64,000 nt of DNA from Coemansia sp. RSA 487 (lineage: Eukaryota > Kickxellomycota > Kickxellomycetes > Kickxellales > Kickxellaceae). The stretch covers positions 1-64,000 of the forward strand of contig JANBRJ010000071.1 of NCBI GenBank assembly GCA_027577595.1, written 5' to 3'. The notes below the pieces were generated by a model. The model made no database searches, was not told the DNA's origin, and saw only the letters and a list, made by a program, of their open reading frames with translations. Shown here one piece after another: positions 18,540 through 30,000 of this stretch. The translations under genes and the position numbers were made by a program. Numbering within the stretch: position 1 is the first letter of the stretch; each line of letters opens with the position of its first letter.

Positions 18540-20066
18540 TTATGCAGAGCCACTGGGCTTTTCGAAGCCAAGGGGCGAGCGGATCAAGGCGCTGCGGTCA
18601 AAGGCATTGCGGTTTTTGTGGGCCAGTATCTGGTAGCAGGTGGACGAGCCCTGGCGTGCGATGATGATGGACCACGCCAGGAAGATCTCCCAGATACGGA
18701 ACCAGCGCTTGCCGTACGACTTGATAATCACATCCTTGTTGCGCATCCAGTTCTCGTACCAGCGGCCAATGGTGACCGAGTAGTGGATCCCGATTGTCTC
18801 GGTGGTGCGCACCTCAAACCCAGCAGTTTCCAGCTGGCCAACGACCCAGTTGAGCGGGCACGACGCGTCTGCACCGGGGAAAATGTACTTGGCCATGAAA
18901 AGACCCCAGCTAAAGTCCTCGTACTGCCACGCGCCACGCAGCCCGGCGATCTGCAAATAGAACAAGCCATCGTCCTCCAGCATATCGCGCACCTGGAGCA
19001 GGAACTCCTGGAACTTGCGCACACCCACGTGCTCGGCCATCTCGAGGCAAGTGATGCGGTGGTAGCGCGGGCGGCGCGGGATGTCGCGGTAGTCCATGCA
19101 CAGAAGGCGGGCAGAGTCACCAACGCCCCACTCGGAAGCACGCGCATTGCCAAAAGCCGTTTGGTTGCGGCCCAGCGTGACGCCCACCGAGTCGGTGCCG
19201 TAGTTCTTGGCGGCATAGGCCACAAGCGTGCCCCACCCGCATCCGATGTCCAGATGGCGGTCGCCGGAGCGCATCCCAACGCGCTCACACACGTCGCGCA
19301 TCTTGTTGTCTTGCATCTCCTCCAGCGTCTCGCGCCTGCTCAGATCGCCGACAAGAGCCGACGTGTAGACCATGCGTTCGCCCAGGAACGCCGCGTAAAA
19401 GTCGTCGCCCCGGTCGTAGTGGTCGCGCACTTGCGTCTCGTCCTGCTTCTTCGAGTGCCACAGGAGCTCGGGGATCCACTGCAGAACAAAGAACTTGGCC
19501 ACGCGAACCGTCAGCGGGAAGATCGCCCAGTCGTAGCGCCTCTCGAACATCTTGAGCGCGTCGCCGTTCAGATCAATGTCGCCGTCAAAGTATCTCTCGA
19601 AGAACTCGTCCATCGGGATCTTGTTGTATCCGTGGTACTTGGCCTTGAGCTCCTTGTCCAGGACCGTCATGTACGTTTCGATCGGTTCGTTGGGCAGCGC
19701 GCATATCTGCTCGGTTGGCGCACTGACGATCCACGAGTGCGCAACGAGCGATAGCCCACCGATGGGCAGCGCCAGAAGCGCCGCCACTACAAAGTATGTT
19801 CCCAAAGAGAACCCAAACATGCGCTTGAGCATGTACGGCACGCCGGCGATCAGCGCATACAGGATGTAGCTGCTGAACTCGCGCGCGCCTCCACATTCGA
19901 ACGGAAGCGTGGGCGGGTAGATGGTTGGCGACGAGAAGGCGCGCGCCGCCTTATGCGTCCACGCCAGCGGCTGGCTCAGCAGCGGCGACTGTTGCTGCTG
20001 CTGCTGCTTCTCTGCAGTGGCAGGGGCAGGGGCAGGGGCAGCCGGCTCTGAATGATCCGACGTCAT
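18540..20066 (-). CDS. Sphingolipid C9-methyltransferase-like (cyclopropane-fatty-acyl synthase family)
   Basis: 508 residues, single exon. Order: Pro/Ala and Gln-rich N-terminus, two hydrophobic segments (about residues 66-85 and 88-112), then a SAM-dependent methyltransferase domain with HLDIGCGWGTLVAYAA (SAM loop), DSVGVTLGRNQTAFG and ITCLEMAEHVG. The two-TM plus Mts1-like catalytic domain layout is that of fungal enzymes that methylate C9 of the sphingoid base in glucosylceramides. It is therefore predicted to act in the ER membrane. Budding yeast lacks the gene but many other fungi have it. A plain cyclopropane synthase is less likely because of the TM segments and the QVRDHYDRGDDFY signature. 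A poly-Gln run encoded by TGC repeats lies near 19,990. Confidence 0.88.
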   Translation of the reverse strand: MTSDHSEPAAPAPAPATAEKQQQQQQSPLLSQPLAWTHKAARAFSSPTIYPPTLPFECGGAREFSSYILYALIAGVPYMLKRMFGFSLGTYFVVAALLALPIGGLSLVAHSWIVSAPTEQICALPNEPIETYMTVLDKELKAKYHGYNKIPMDEFFERYFDGDIDLNGDALKMFERRYDWAIFPLTVRVAKFFVLQWIPELLWHSKKQDETQVRDHYDRGDDFYAAFLGERMVYTSALVGDLSRRETLEEMQDNKMRDVCERVGMRSGDRHLDIGCGWGTLVAYAAKNYGTDSVGVTLGRNQTAFGNARASEWGVGDSARLLCMDYRDIPRRPRYHRITCLEMAEHVGVRKFQEFLLQVRDMLEDDGLFYLQIAGLRGAWQYEDFSWGLFMAKYIFPGADASCPLNWVVGQLETAGFEVRTTETIGIHYSVTIGRWYENWMRNKDVIIKSYGKRWFRIWEIFLAWSIIIARQGSSTCYQILAHKNRNAFDRSALIRSPLGFEKPSGSA

Positions 20067-20813
20067 GTTACTGGGAACCAGAAAGGAACAGAGCCCAAAA
20101 GATCCTTGTTTACCTTAAATTTCGCTGCTGCTTGGAAGTTTGAACAGCGAGGGAGAGGGGTGGGAGCCTTGTCAACTGAGGATCCAGCGCTTGTGGAAAC
20201 AAAATAAGCAGCAAATACAGGATACAACCCAAGCAAATAAAAGAGATAAGGAGGAGGAGGAGAAGAAGAAGAGGCGAGAAGGAATGCAGCCAAAAGCGTC
20301 CTGTTTTTCTTCATCAGATTGTGCCCTTCAATGGTGAGCGAGAAGCCAAAAACAGCTTTTGCTCTTCATAAAATTTTGCTCTTGGGTTTTAGGACGACAG
20401 ACATCGATGCAGCATTTATTTGTTGGTAGCAGGAGCCGCATGAACAATTGATCAGAACGAAATGGACAATCCCCCTTTTAGCTGTTGGATCCGCCGCCCC
20501 CTTCTCTCACACTTTATTGCTTTTCCGCTAGAAAAGGCGTTCTTTAACGCGTTTTTGTCACTGTGGCTTTCTGCTTGGACTTGCAATTCGGGATCAACAA
20601 AAGATACACTGAGACGGGGAGGGGAAGTGTGCTGAAGCACATGAAGTCATTACCACCCCTTCTGGATGCCAAGACATAATGTGCTTCCTTCTTGATTTCC
20701 GATTTGGTTCCTGCTGGTTCTTGGCAAGTAGCAACCAAGGACAATTAGGTTTCGTTGCTTGCCGAGCAAGGCGTCGCACAGACAGTAACGGCTCTCCCTC
20801 AGTTCGTACAACC
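20067..20813. other. Intergenic region between the methyltransferase and the XRCC2-like gene
   Basis: About 750 bases holding the methyltransferase 5' region and the XRCC2-like 3' region. It contains purine-rich stretches (near 20,250-20,280). A minus-strand frame at 20,594-20,968 overlaps the end of the XRCC2-like gene and could contribute an alternative C-terminus, but I see no convincing gene. Confidence 0.6.
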
Positions 20814-21827
20814 TTATCCGGCACGCTGCAGCGGAAGGTGCAGGCCATGGTCTCCGACGTGCATAACCAGCCGTTTGTCTGCCAGCTTCTGGTGCGTGCA
20901 CTTGTCGATGGGCGTAATCGATATTGCGGTTGCAAGCGCATCCAGTGCCCTTGTCTTCTCAAGTACAAACGAGCTGGAGACGATGTTCAGCCACCGCGGG
21001 ATCATATGGTCCCGGAACTCGCCCTGGTCCACCTTTACTATGCGCTGCTGGCTCCCCTCGCCGCTGGCCGCCGCATCCGACACTGGCAGCATAAGCAGCC
21101 CGGTGGCCACTGTCAGACAGCTGAACCGTTGGTGCACCCGCTGGACCGTGTCAACAAGCACCTGCTGCATCCGGAACCAGGGCGTCGCGTTTCTACTGGC
21201 CTTGCGCACATACGACGCCTCCTTGCGCTCGAACCCGTAGTTGTTCCCCAGCCCATCGATAAGCAGCACCACGGGCCCTGAAATCTTGCGTTCCACCAGA
21301 TACTTTGGCACCAGGCCCAGCGTCGCAACCAGTGCATTTGTACTGGCTGGGGCAAAGACGTGCACACGGCCAAGGGCTTCCCTGACAGCTGCTCTGGTGG
21401 CACGCTGCGTTGATTCTGTGTTTGGTCCACCTGCCATCATCAGACCATTGGCACTAGCGATTGCTTCTTTGTAAACGCCTTCCATGTGTCGTGACAGCAT
21501 ACACAGGTCTGCGCGGCCATCAATGTCAAAGAGCAGGACATGTTTGTTGGCGCCGTTCAGTACAATGTTGCTTTCACCATCATCCGCAGTCGGTACTGTT
21601 TGGGACATGGCTGCCTTTGCGCATATGTGCCACAACACATGGCTCTTCCCGCTGCCTGGAAGTCCCAGAAACTCGATGACAGGGCTCGTTTTAGACCCAG
21701 CCGCCTCTGCTATTGCGTCATCGACCGGCTGGATCCCAATGGCAAGCAGCGTCTGCTTGCACTCAAGGAGCTCGCGTGCTGTTTCGCTGCGGACCTGGGA
21801 AAGCAGTCTGTCTACCTCGGAAACCAT
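20814..21827 (-). CDS. RAD51 paralogue, XRCC2-like
   Basis: 337 residues from the ATG at 21827; the frame is open further upstream, but that part is low-complexity, hydrophobic and probably untranslated. Seen: Walker A GLPGSGKS (about residue 51) preceded by PVIEFL, KHVLLFDIDGRAD (end of the second core strand), Walker B-like GPVVLLIDGLG, and a WFRMQQVLVDTVQRVHQRFSCLTVATG block like the RecA core after Walker B. The VIEF-G-x-G-K-S, FDID and LLIDGL order is closest to XRCC2, which acts in homologous recombination with other RAD51 paralogues. The last residues (HLPLQRAG) do not resemble a typical end; a different frame there reads a strand-like segment, so an unrecognised 3' intron is possible. 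Another RecA-type ATPase remains an alternative. Confidence 0.6.
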   Translation of the reverse strand: MVSEVDRLLSQVRSETARELLECKQTLLAIGIQPVDDAIAEAAGSKTSPVIEFLGLPGSGKSHVLWHICAKAAMSQTVPTADDGESNIVLNGANKHVLLFDIDGRADLCMLSRHMEGVYKEAIASANGLMMAGGPNTESTQRATRAAVREALGRVHVFAPASTNALVATLGLVPKYLVERKISGPVVLLIDGLGNNYGFERKEASYVRKASRNATPWFRMQQVLVDTVQRVHQRFSCLTVATGLLMLPVSDAAASGEGSQQRIVKVDQGEFRDHMIPRWLNIVSSSFVLEKTRALDALATAISITPIDKCTHQKLADKRLVMHVGDHGLHLPLQRAG

Positions 21828-22084
21828 TTTACCTTCCCTATGTATTGCTGGTGTTAAATAGTGCTGTATAGAGCCTTGTAGGTAAAGAGTAGCATGTAAT
21901 TTATTAGAAAAGAAGCAAATACAAGCAGCAAACCATGAGAGATAATAAAATACAAAAAAAAAAACTGCGCAGAAAAAAGTATTTGCGAGAAATGCTTTTC
22001 TCTCCAACCACTTTTTATTTTTATTTTTATTTTCTGTATTTAATTTTCTGTATTTAATTTTCTGTAAATATTTCCAATCGGCAA

Positions 22085-24796
22085 ATGTCTCGATTGATGT
22101 CGCTTACGAGATCCTCACAAAGAAATGCATTCATTAGCTGCACTCAAAGGCCAATTGCCTATCGCAGCCAGCCGCTTGGCGTCAACACGGCATTCACACA
22201 CGCTCAGCTGCGATCAGCCAGGTCGCTTTCTTCGATGAAGCCCGAGCTAAAGCAGCAGCATCCTTATAGAAGCACCAAAATATACACGGACGACTCGATG
22301 ACGACCTTGCACAGGCACATTGCCGATCTCAGTAAACAAGCAGAAGAGCTTGCAGGGCAAGATTGGTGTGACCAGAACGTAAACAAGGCGGTGGAGGTGC
22401 TCGCCGCATGTGAAAAGATAGTTGCTTCGGACCACCACTTGAGCAAGCTGACCGATGACCAGATGATTCGCGTGTTCGAGGCGGCTGACCGGTTTGGGCG
22501 CAAGTTGGCCAGCCATTCGGACACACACACACCAGCATTACTGCCCACACGGTATCTAGACTTCTATGCGCGCCTGGCACGACCTGATATCGTTCAGCGG
22601 ACGTTTAGCAAGGCGCAGGCGTTCAAGGGGCAGCCGTCTGCGTCGTCGTATTCGGCCCAGCAGCTGGCGCTGCTCAAGTTTACTGTGGAAAAAGCTGCGG
22701 CTACCACCAACCGTTCGTATTACCTCAGAAAGATGGCTCTTCGAGGAAAGGATCCAAAGAATCTGGCCGATCTAATCGAATCACGGCTGGTCTTTAGATC
22801 AGTCGAGGATATTGCGCGCGATGCAATGCATAGATATCGCATTTTGTGGATGGCCTTCAAGGCGTTAGAGTACGCTGCGTTTATATCGCTTGTCTGGATC
22901 CTTGGAAAGTGGCTGCTTGTCGAGAAAGTCAGGTTTCTTGCTACGACCAACATTAGTGACAAGATAATGATGGTTGCTGTTGTGGTCGTGTTTCTTCCGC
23001 TGATCCTATATATTGTGCTACGCTACTCTACCATGGGTATCCTAACGGCACCGCCACCGATAGATAGCCTGTCGCCAAACAGATCAAGAAAAGATATGCT
23101 AAGAGGATGGCTGCATAACAGCACTGGTCCAAAGATCCCGTTGGAAAACGATCTCCGCGCACGCGAGATCCTTCGCGTTGCATTCCCTGCGGCGCCCGCA
23201 GAAAACACAACAGCCGAATTGCACAAGCTGCTTTGGTCCTCTAATCCGTCGCAGTCACCGTGCATCTCGTGGCAGCTGCGGCTTGCTCTGGGCTGGGCCC
23301 GGCTTGCTCGGCGCTTTGCTGTTGTCGATCCCATGTTTGTTGGCGAACACGGACTGAACCAGAGGCTGGCTCTGATGTGGACACGCAATCTGGCCCAGAT
23401 GATCCCTCCCGACTACCAGCATTCTCCTGCCACTATGGAGGCCATCTCTGGTGAGATACACAAATTTATCAGCTTTGTTAAGCGCAAGTTCGAGCATACA
23501 CCGTTTGCACTGGCTGCCGATGACCTGCAAACGATATCTGCCTTTGTGGCAACTAATGCTGATTCCACCGCAACAAAGGGGTTTCTTGAGCTGGTTACTG
23601 GTGGCTTTGTTGGACTACGACCTGGCGGCAGCAAGGGTACAGTGTCCAAGAACCTAGATTACCATATCAACTTTGCATTGGAGCCGATTTCGAAAGAAGG
23701 GTACAGTAGGCAGATCAGTGGATTTGAGCGATCCAGGCCTTTGGATATCCAGAAGCATGTAGAAAGCGCGGTGATCATGTCCTTTGCTGTTGTCATTAGC
23801 CAGCTATCCTGGAAGCACACGCATCCGCAAGCAATACCATCGCTTAATGTCGCACTCAGACTGCTCTTGGATACGCGAAATATGCCAATATCAGCGGTCC
23901 TATATCGATCTGCGTTTTCGGCGGCAGCGGAGGTTTTGCATGACCCAGAAACCGCTAGACTACTAGCAGCATCCTTTGAGCAAAGATATCTGGATGGCGA
24001 CCAATACATAGTGCATATCGTCCAGCGTGCGCGTGCACCAAAGCCCATCGGATGGAAGCTTCCTAGTGCCATTCCCGCAGAAAAGGATGTACAGAATAAC
24101 CCTCTTGTTGACTGTATATCGCCGTATGTTGCACATCTGGCGCACACCACCATCGATTCTAAAAATTCAAGCACCAAGACAGACCATGTCGCTGATTTTG
24201 TGGAGAGATGGAACAAGGCAGAGATCCTTGACTACGCGTCCTGCGTCCAGTGTCTACACACTGCGATCTGCTCGGTTTCAACCAAAAAGACGGAAGCCCG
24301 GCTAGCTGAGATAACTGAGCAGTGGGTACTTGCTGGGTTTAAAATCGCTAATACCGCCTTGGGTAAAGCGTCTGTATCGCTGGCAAGCAAGGAGAGTGTG
24401 TTGCGGGCGTTGTACCAGTTTCTGGAGCAGGTACTGAAAATCACCACCGCTATCCAGGCAAAACGGTGCGGGATGTGTGTGTACAACAAGTGGAAGGATA
24501 TGATGGCCCGCCATCTGGCCATTCCAACACATGCCACTGCAACATTTAACTCTCTGCTGATCAAAGTTTTGTCGAGCCATCCACAGTCACAGGAGCATGT
24601 TATGCGGGCGCTGGAGATTCTGGATCTGATCCATGGTCTGGGACAGATGCCAGAACTTCAGGCTCTTGATGCACTTTGTGCGGCGGCATCTCATGCAAAC
24701 GTCGATATCTCGCACCAGATCGAATACTGGACGCATAACATAAAGTCCAAAGCCAAGGACACCAAAATGAACGAGTTTGTCAAATCGCTGTTTTAA
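22085..24796 (+). CDS. Unrecognised mitochondrial membrane protein (903 aa)
   Basis: Not recognised. The first 50 residues are basic and Ser/Arg-rich without acids (MSRLMSLTRSSQRN...LRSARSLSS), which predicts mitochondrial import. Two hydrophobic segments lie close together at about residues 255-276 (ALEYAAFISLVWILGKWLL) and 293-311 (IMMVAVVVVFLPLILYIV). The rest (about 320-900) is predicted to be mostly helical, with spacing that recalls helical-repeat proteins, but I see no clear PPR or TPR signature. A hairpin-type inner-membrane protein with large soluble ends is plausible. The single exon has host-like codon use. Function is unknown. Confidence 0.8.
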   Translation: MSRLMSLTRSSQRNAFISCTQRPIAYRSQPLGVNTAFTHAQLRSARSLSSMKPELKQQHPYRSTKIYTDDSMTTLHRHIADLSKQAEELAGQDWCDQNVNKAVEVLAACEKIVASDHHLSKLTDDQMIRVFEAADRFGRKLASHSDTHTPALLPTRYLDFYARLARPDIVQRTFSKAQAFKGQPSASSYSAQQLALLKFTVEKAAATTNRSYYLRKMALRGKDPKNLADLIESRLVFRSVEDIARDAMHRYRILWMAFKALEYAAFISLVWILGKWLLVEKVRFLATTNISDKIMMVAVVVVFLPLILYIVLRYSTMGILTAPPPIDSLSPNRSRKDMLRGWLHNSTGPKIPLENDLRAREILRVAFPAAPAENTTAELHKLLWSSNPSQSPCISWQLRLALGWARLARRFAVVDPMFVGEHGLNQRLALMWTRNLAQMIPPDYQHSPATMEAISGEIHKFISFVKRKFEHTPFALAADDLQTISAFVATNADSTATKGFLELVTGGFVGLRPGGSKGTVSKNLDYHINFALEPISKEGYSRQISGFERSRPLDIQKHVESAVIMSFAVVISQLSWKHTHPQAIPSLNVALRLLLDTRNMPISAVLYRSAFSAAAEVLHDPETARLLAASFEQRYLDGDQYIVHIVQRARAPKPIGWKLPSAIPAEKDVQNNPLVDCISPYVAHLAHTTIDSKNSSTKTDHVADFVERWNKAEILDYASCVQCLHTAICSVSTKKTEARLAEITEQWVLAGFKIANTALGKASVSLASKESVLRALYQFLEQVLKITTAIQAKRCGMCVYNKWKDMMARHLAIPTHATATFNSLLIKVLSSHPQSQEHVMRALEILDLIHGLGQMPELQALDALCAAASHANVDISHQIEYWTHNIKSKAKDTKMNEFVKSLF

Positions 24797-25520
24797 GGCA
24801 ACTGCATTTTTCTCTAAACTGCGATTTTCATGGTGTTTTCAAGCAGTACATTTTGTAATGTCTGCATATAAAGTTTTATGTAAAGAAGCTAAATATGATA
24901 AAACGAAAGAGAGAGAAAGAAAGAGGCACATGAAGCTGGCAGCTAAAAAAAGGAAGGATAAGCGATAAGAAGGGTGGGGGATAAGCGATAAAAGAAGAGC
25001 ATGTATAGGTTGTGTGTATTACATTATGCTTTGTCTGTCAACGAAAGAAAAAAGATTAGGCTGTCAAGAGAAACAGAACAGAACATAGCAGTAAAAGAAG
25101 AAAAGGTAGCCTGCGTGGAATGCGTGCAATATTAAGGTGATATGCGTAGCAATACGTGTCAGCGATGCGTATGAAGGAGGAGGTATAAAGAAAAAGAGCA
25201 TGAATAGAGTTGGTAAAAAAACAGACACATCTTCCAACGCTATTTCAAATGAAGAAAGAAAAGTAAAAGCGATCCACTGGTTTATTTAACAGCCCGTGCG
25301 TGACCTTGAGCTCCTCTTCTCGCTGCTTTATTGTGTATATGGTCTCTACAGATTGCTGAGTGTGTGTATAGAATATGAAAGGCAGGGGGGTGGACAAGGG
25401 GGCAGCCGCAAGAGCTAAAGACGCACCAGAGAACATGCATCGCTGCGGTTAAAAGAAGGAAGATGCTTTTTTGTTCCATGCCTACGTATAGCAACGGAAC
25501 AAAGGCTGCCCATGGCATCA
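24797..25520. other. Convergent intergenic region, nothing recognised
   Basis: Lies between the 3' ends of the 903-aa gene and the phosphatase gene. It is A-rich on the plus strand (AAAGAGAGAG runs near 24,905) with no frame of substance and no repeat seen elsewhere in the window. Confidence 0.6.
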
Positions 25521-27004
25521 TTAGTCGCGTACGAACGACGTGTGGTTGTGTGTAAGACTAAGAACAGCAGACACGTCGTCCACTCTTGTCAAATCTATCA
25601 GGAAGGGTATCAGGTCGCGCAATTCAGTATCCATCGGATCGTTCAGCCATGTGCTAATCCCAATTGCGTTGTTTGGGTGGAACGCATAGCTCGCCGGCGA
25701 GTTGTCGATGATTATTGAATGGCTAACATCGCGTCCCAGCCGCGAAAGATCCTTAACGTAGTTGCCGTTGTACAGGTTGCACGATTCACGGAACAGTCGG
25801 TGGTGTACCACCTTTGATTTGTCCAGCAGGTCCAAAACCGGGTCCGCATACTACAATAGCAGAACAATAGAAAGGAAAAACAGCAGAGGGCGAAAATCAG
25901 CATTCACAATTACAATATCCAGAAACCAACAAGCACACGCACAATAGGCCAGCAATGGGAATCGCTTTGACAATAAGCATAGTAGCAATAGCGTAATGTG
26001 TATGTGGCGCTGCATTCTCTTTTCTCCCTTTTTTTCCAACAGATAAGGTGGTGTTTGAAGAACAGGGACAGGGGGAGAGGGAGCCGTTTAGGCGTTAGAG
26101 GTCCATGCGCAACACATACGCTTGAGCTGTTGGCTTGTGTGAGCGAAAAACTACACACAAGCCCGAAGAACGACATGCATGTAAGACAAGACGCGCAGAA
26201 AGAAGGCAGAAAGCGGATGCAACGAGGCTTGAGCCTCTGCACGCTTGTTCCAGTCGCGCACTATACTGCTATTGTAACAAATGAAGGGGAACACTTACCA
26301 TTGCAAGCGATGCCGTGAACACAACAACCTCATAGTACTGGCCCATGATGCGCATAAACTCGTCGACGCCAGGGCGCTTGACAACATAGACGTTGTGTTC
26401 CTGGCCCTCGAGAACCACAGGCACGACATAGTCCGGCTGCTCGACCTCGCGGAACGAGCTATGGACCAGCGTCTCATCCAGGTCTAGAACAAGGCACTTG
26501 CGGCCGCTGTGATTGCGCGCAATGGATGGAAGCAGGTACTGGTCATTTACGTGTGTGACAAGACGCTCGGATGACAACGTCGCAATGTTCCCTGGCGGAG
26601 ATGTGAGCTCCGCACGGAGCCCATTGTCATCGTCGCTGTCCAGATCGTCTTCGTGAATGCTCTCTGGATCGGCAGAGCTCGTCTCGAGCGTCAGCTTACG
26701 CGACACATTCTCATACGACTCGTTGCCAAGGTAGAGCTTGGAAAGAGTATTTGTTGGCGTCGCACTTGGCGCTCCTTGTCCAAGCTCTGCCTTGTCTTGA
26801 TGCTGAGCGTTGTTATCGTTATTGTTCCTGCGAATACCGCCTGCAGAGGAATTGGTAAAGTCGCCAACGGACGTGGGTGGCGTACGGTATTCCGAGTTGC
26901 CAGGGGAGCTGATATCCGCGTCGGTGCCAAAGTCGGAGTACGCAGTATTGTATGCACCAAACTCGCTTGTCTGAGAAGTTGTGCCGGTGGCTGCAGTCGC
27001 ACTT

Positions 27005-27039
<35 letters not shown>

Positions 27040-30000
27040 CGCCGCTGCGTTTCTACCGGAAATGCCAGAGTTGGGGCTTCCAAAGTCCTCGTAGTCTACA
27101 AGACCCCTGTTCGAGCTGGACACGAACCAATCACCATCTCCGGAACCCTCGCGCGTGCGCCCGACAACAGGCAGGTCGTCATCCTGGGCAGAAAGTTTAG
27201 AGCCATCAGTAGAGCGATCCCCAGGCGTTGCTGGACCGACAGCAGTGTCGTCGGTGACACTAAGGCGATTCTGTGCCTGTGTGTGGGCTTGGAAATGCCG
27301 TGCACCAAAGCGGTCATGCTCGTTCTCTTCAAACTCCTCGCCCTCGTCAAAGGGCAAAAGCCGCTCCTGAACAGCCGCAGCTGCAGATGAACCTTGCTGC
27401 TGCTCTTCTGGCGATTGGTCGCGAGCATCGTTGCGCATGCTGCCGTAGGTAGGCCCGCGCCGGAACAATGAGACAGGCGAGCAACACGAAAGGAGGTTGG
27501 AAATGGCGGCGCGTCGACTCTGCGGCCGGTGGTGAAAGTCCATCGACGGCGAGTGGTTAAAGTCCATGCTTTGGGCACCACGACCACGGCTGTTGCGCGG
27601 CTTGTGCCAGTGGTTGTCTGGTTTTCGTACAAGCTTGTTTCTGCGCAGGGGCGGGGAGGATGGTGGCAGAGCTGCGTTAGCCACATCGTCATCAGAGATG
27701 CGTCTGTTTATTGTGGGCATACTGCTTGTGAGCGCGGTTGGCGAGGCAGCAGCATTCCGTATGCTGCGCACACGGAAGGCCGAGACAAACTTGTTATTGC
27801 GGCCGCTGTTATTATTGTTGCTGCTGCTGTTCGGGTTGGGCGATGACGGGCTTGTGCGGTCGCCGTTTGGCCGAGCACCCAGAAAGGCGGTAGCGGCGGA
27901 TGCAGGGGACGGCGAGGCGTCCGTCGCATGGGTCGGCAGCGCGGTGGTGGTGCTCGAGTCGTTCTCCAAAGCTAGACCCCTGTCCTGGCGTCCGGCCTTG
28001 CGACTGCTGCTGTTTGAGCGTGACAGGAGTGACTGACCCCGCTCTACAAGCCAGGTACAAGGCATGCAAGGGACAACAACAGATGTGTGTATGGGGGGAG
28101 ACGAGGGAATGGGGGAGTTTTGATATGGCGTGAGTGCGTGTGTTTTGCGGTTATTTCGACAGAGCCAGAGTCGGGGTGGGGGAGAGCGAACAGAGATGCG
28201 GTTTTGCAAGTGAATAACCAAAGGTGTGGAAAAGCAACAAATAATATAAACACAGGGCAGTTATCAGTAGACAGTTGAAGAGAGGATATTAAAAAAGGCA
28301 CACAGAGAAAGTAATAAAAAGAAAGAGTATAAGATGATGACTGTTTGTGCGTTTCCCGTTCCCTTCTCCCAGCCGAAAGAAAAAAGCAAAAGGGATTGGC
28401 AAGAGATGGGAGAGGAATACAGGCTGGAAAAAAAAACGAAAAGGGGACTTTTTGGCCGGAAGTGCAAAGCTGCTTTATTTCCTTTCAGCAATAGATGCAC
28501 ACCGATGATGGCAAGCAGGTTTTCTTTTTACTATTTTGGTCGTCTATTTTGCTTGCGTCAAACAGCGAAAAAGGACGAGCCAAAAACAAGCAAAACCCAG
28601 GCAAGCGAGCTGAGCTTTAGGCCATGCAGACTGGCATTTGTTGCATGCATTGAAAAAACATTATTTTTCTTTTGGAAAAAAGCAAAAACGCCTTCAAAAA
28701 GAAAGCCTGCTGTAGATAAGGAAGGGAATAAAAACGAGCAAAGGCGAAGGATGTGCCTTTTTGGCAAAGACGGGCGCAAAAGCAACCGCCACAGCCGCAA
28801 TTGAAAGCGGCCAGCAAAGGCCAAATGGAAAACCCAAAACAAAAACAACAAACAATAACAGCAATCAAGGGCAAATAACAACAACAACAAACGGAACGGC
28901 TAGAATAAGTAGAAGCAAAGGATTTGCAACCAGTACAGTCAAAGAGAACGCTTTTTGTTGAGCTAAGAAGGAGACAAGGGCGGATAAGATGAAAATCCAC
29001 GTCTGCTGGCAGATGGAAAAGAGCATCTTTAATTGAAATGGCTCTGCAGGCGCAGGGGAAATCAGAAGATTATTAGGAACTGTGCATTGGGCTTTGAAAC
29101 AGGGCAAGGGGTTGGCTGCTTGGCGCATCAATCAAGCAGGTCCTGGAACGCAGGAGAGCTGCGAATCGGAGCCTCAATGGAAAATTTTCCATCAGTGCAG
29201 AAGTCCCATTTGTTGCAAAGGCGTTTATATCTAATCTGCTGTGTTCCTAGCTGTGACAAACTGCTTTATTTCTGCGCAGAGCGAGTGTGTTTTCCACTGC
29301 AAACAGACTGGGCCGTAAAGATGCGTGTGCTTATAAGCCTGCATGTGTGTAAAAGCACAAACAAGCTAGGTGCTCTACAGCGCCTCGTTTTATGCTGTTT
29401 TAGGATGCCAGTGCCGACACCATTGTCGGTTCTCTCTTCCGCCACCGCTATGCGCAGGTGAACAAATGCCAGGAAAAGGTAAGGCTGCGTGTGCTGTGTG
29501 GGATGCGGCACGCACGCGTACCAAAAGGAGAACTTTCTGCTGTCCAACGGGCTGGACAACGTCAGTGCGGCAAATGGGCGGGGAGAGAGTGAGCAGTAAC
29601 AGAAAAAAACAGAGCACCCCACTGCATCAAAACAAGAGCAGCACAGCTGTGTGGCCAGGGGATCAACAGGCATTGCAGGTGGCGGCGGAGCTGGTTATTA
29701 TGGCAGAAAAAGAGGGAGCAGGCTAGCGGGGTTTCGCATTGGCTTTTTCACCTGGTTCAAGGAACGCGCGTCCTTTGTTGGGCGATATGAACTAATCAGG
29801 AAGGCGTCAACAAAGTGGATCCTAGACCTCATTTGGGAACGGCTGGGCGGAAAGTGAAAAAGGAGGGCGGGTTTTTTCCAGGACCCTCTTTTTCCAAATC
29901 TGCCTTGACGATTGGGAAGGGAGGGGAAGAAGGTTTTGTGAAGGCAAGGGACAGAAAGGATACGACGCCCCCACGGCGCTGGTAGGAGCACAGTCTATTT

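Noticed and set aside
18531-19754. 407-codon plus-strand frame opposite the sphingolipid methyltransferase
   Set aside because: Antisense shadow; the minus-strand frame has clear enzyme motifs.
28334-28804. 156-codon plus-strand frame inside the proposed long intron
   Set aside because: Lys-rich low-complexity sequence, no motif, and antisense to a gene model that explains the region.
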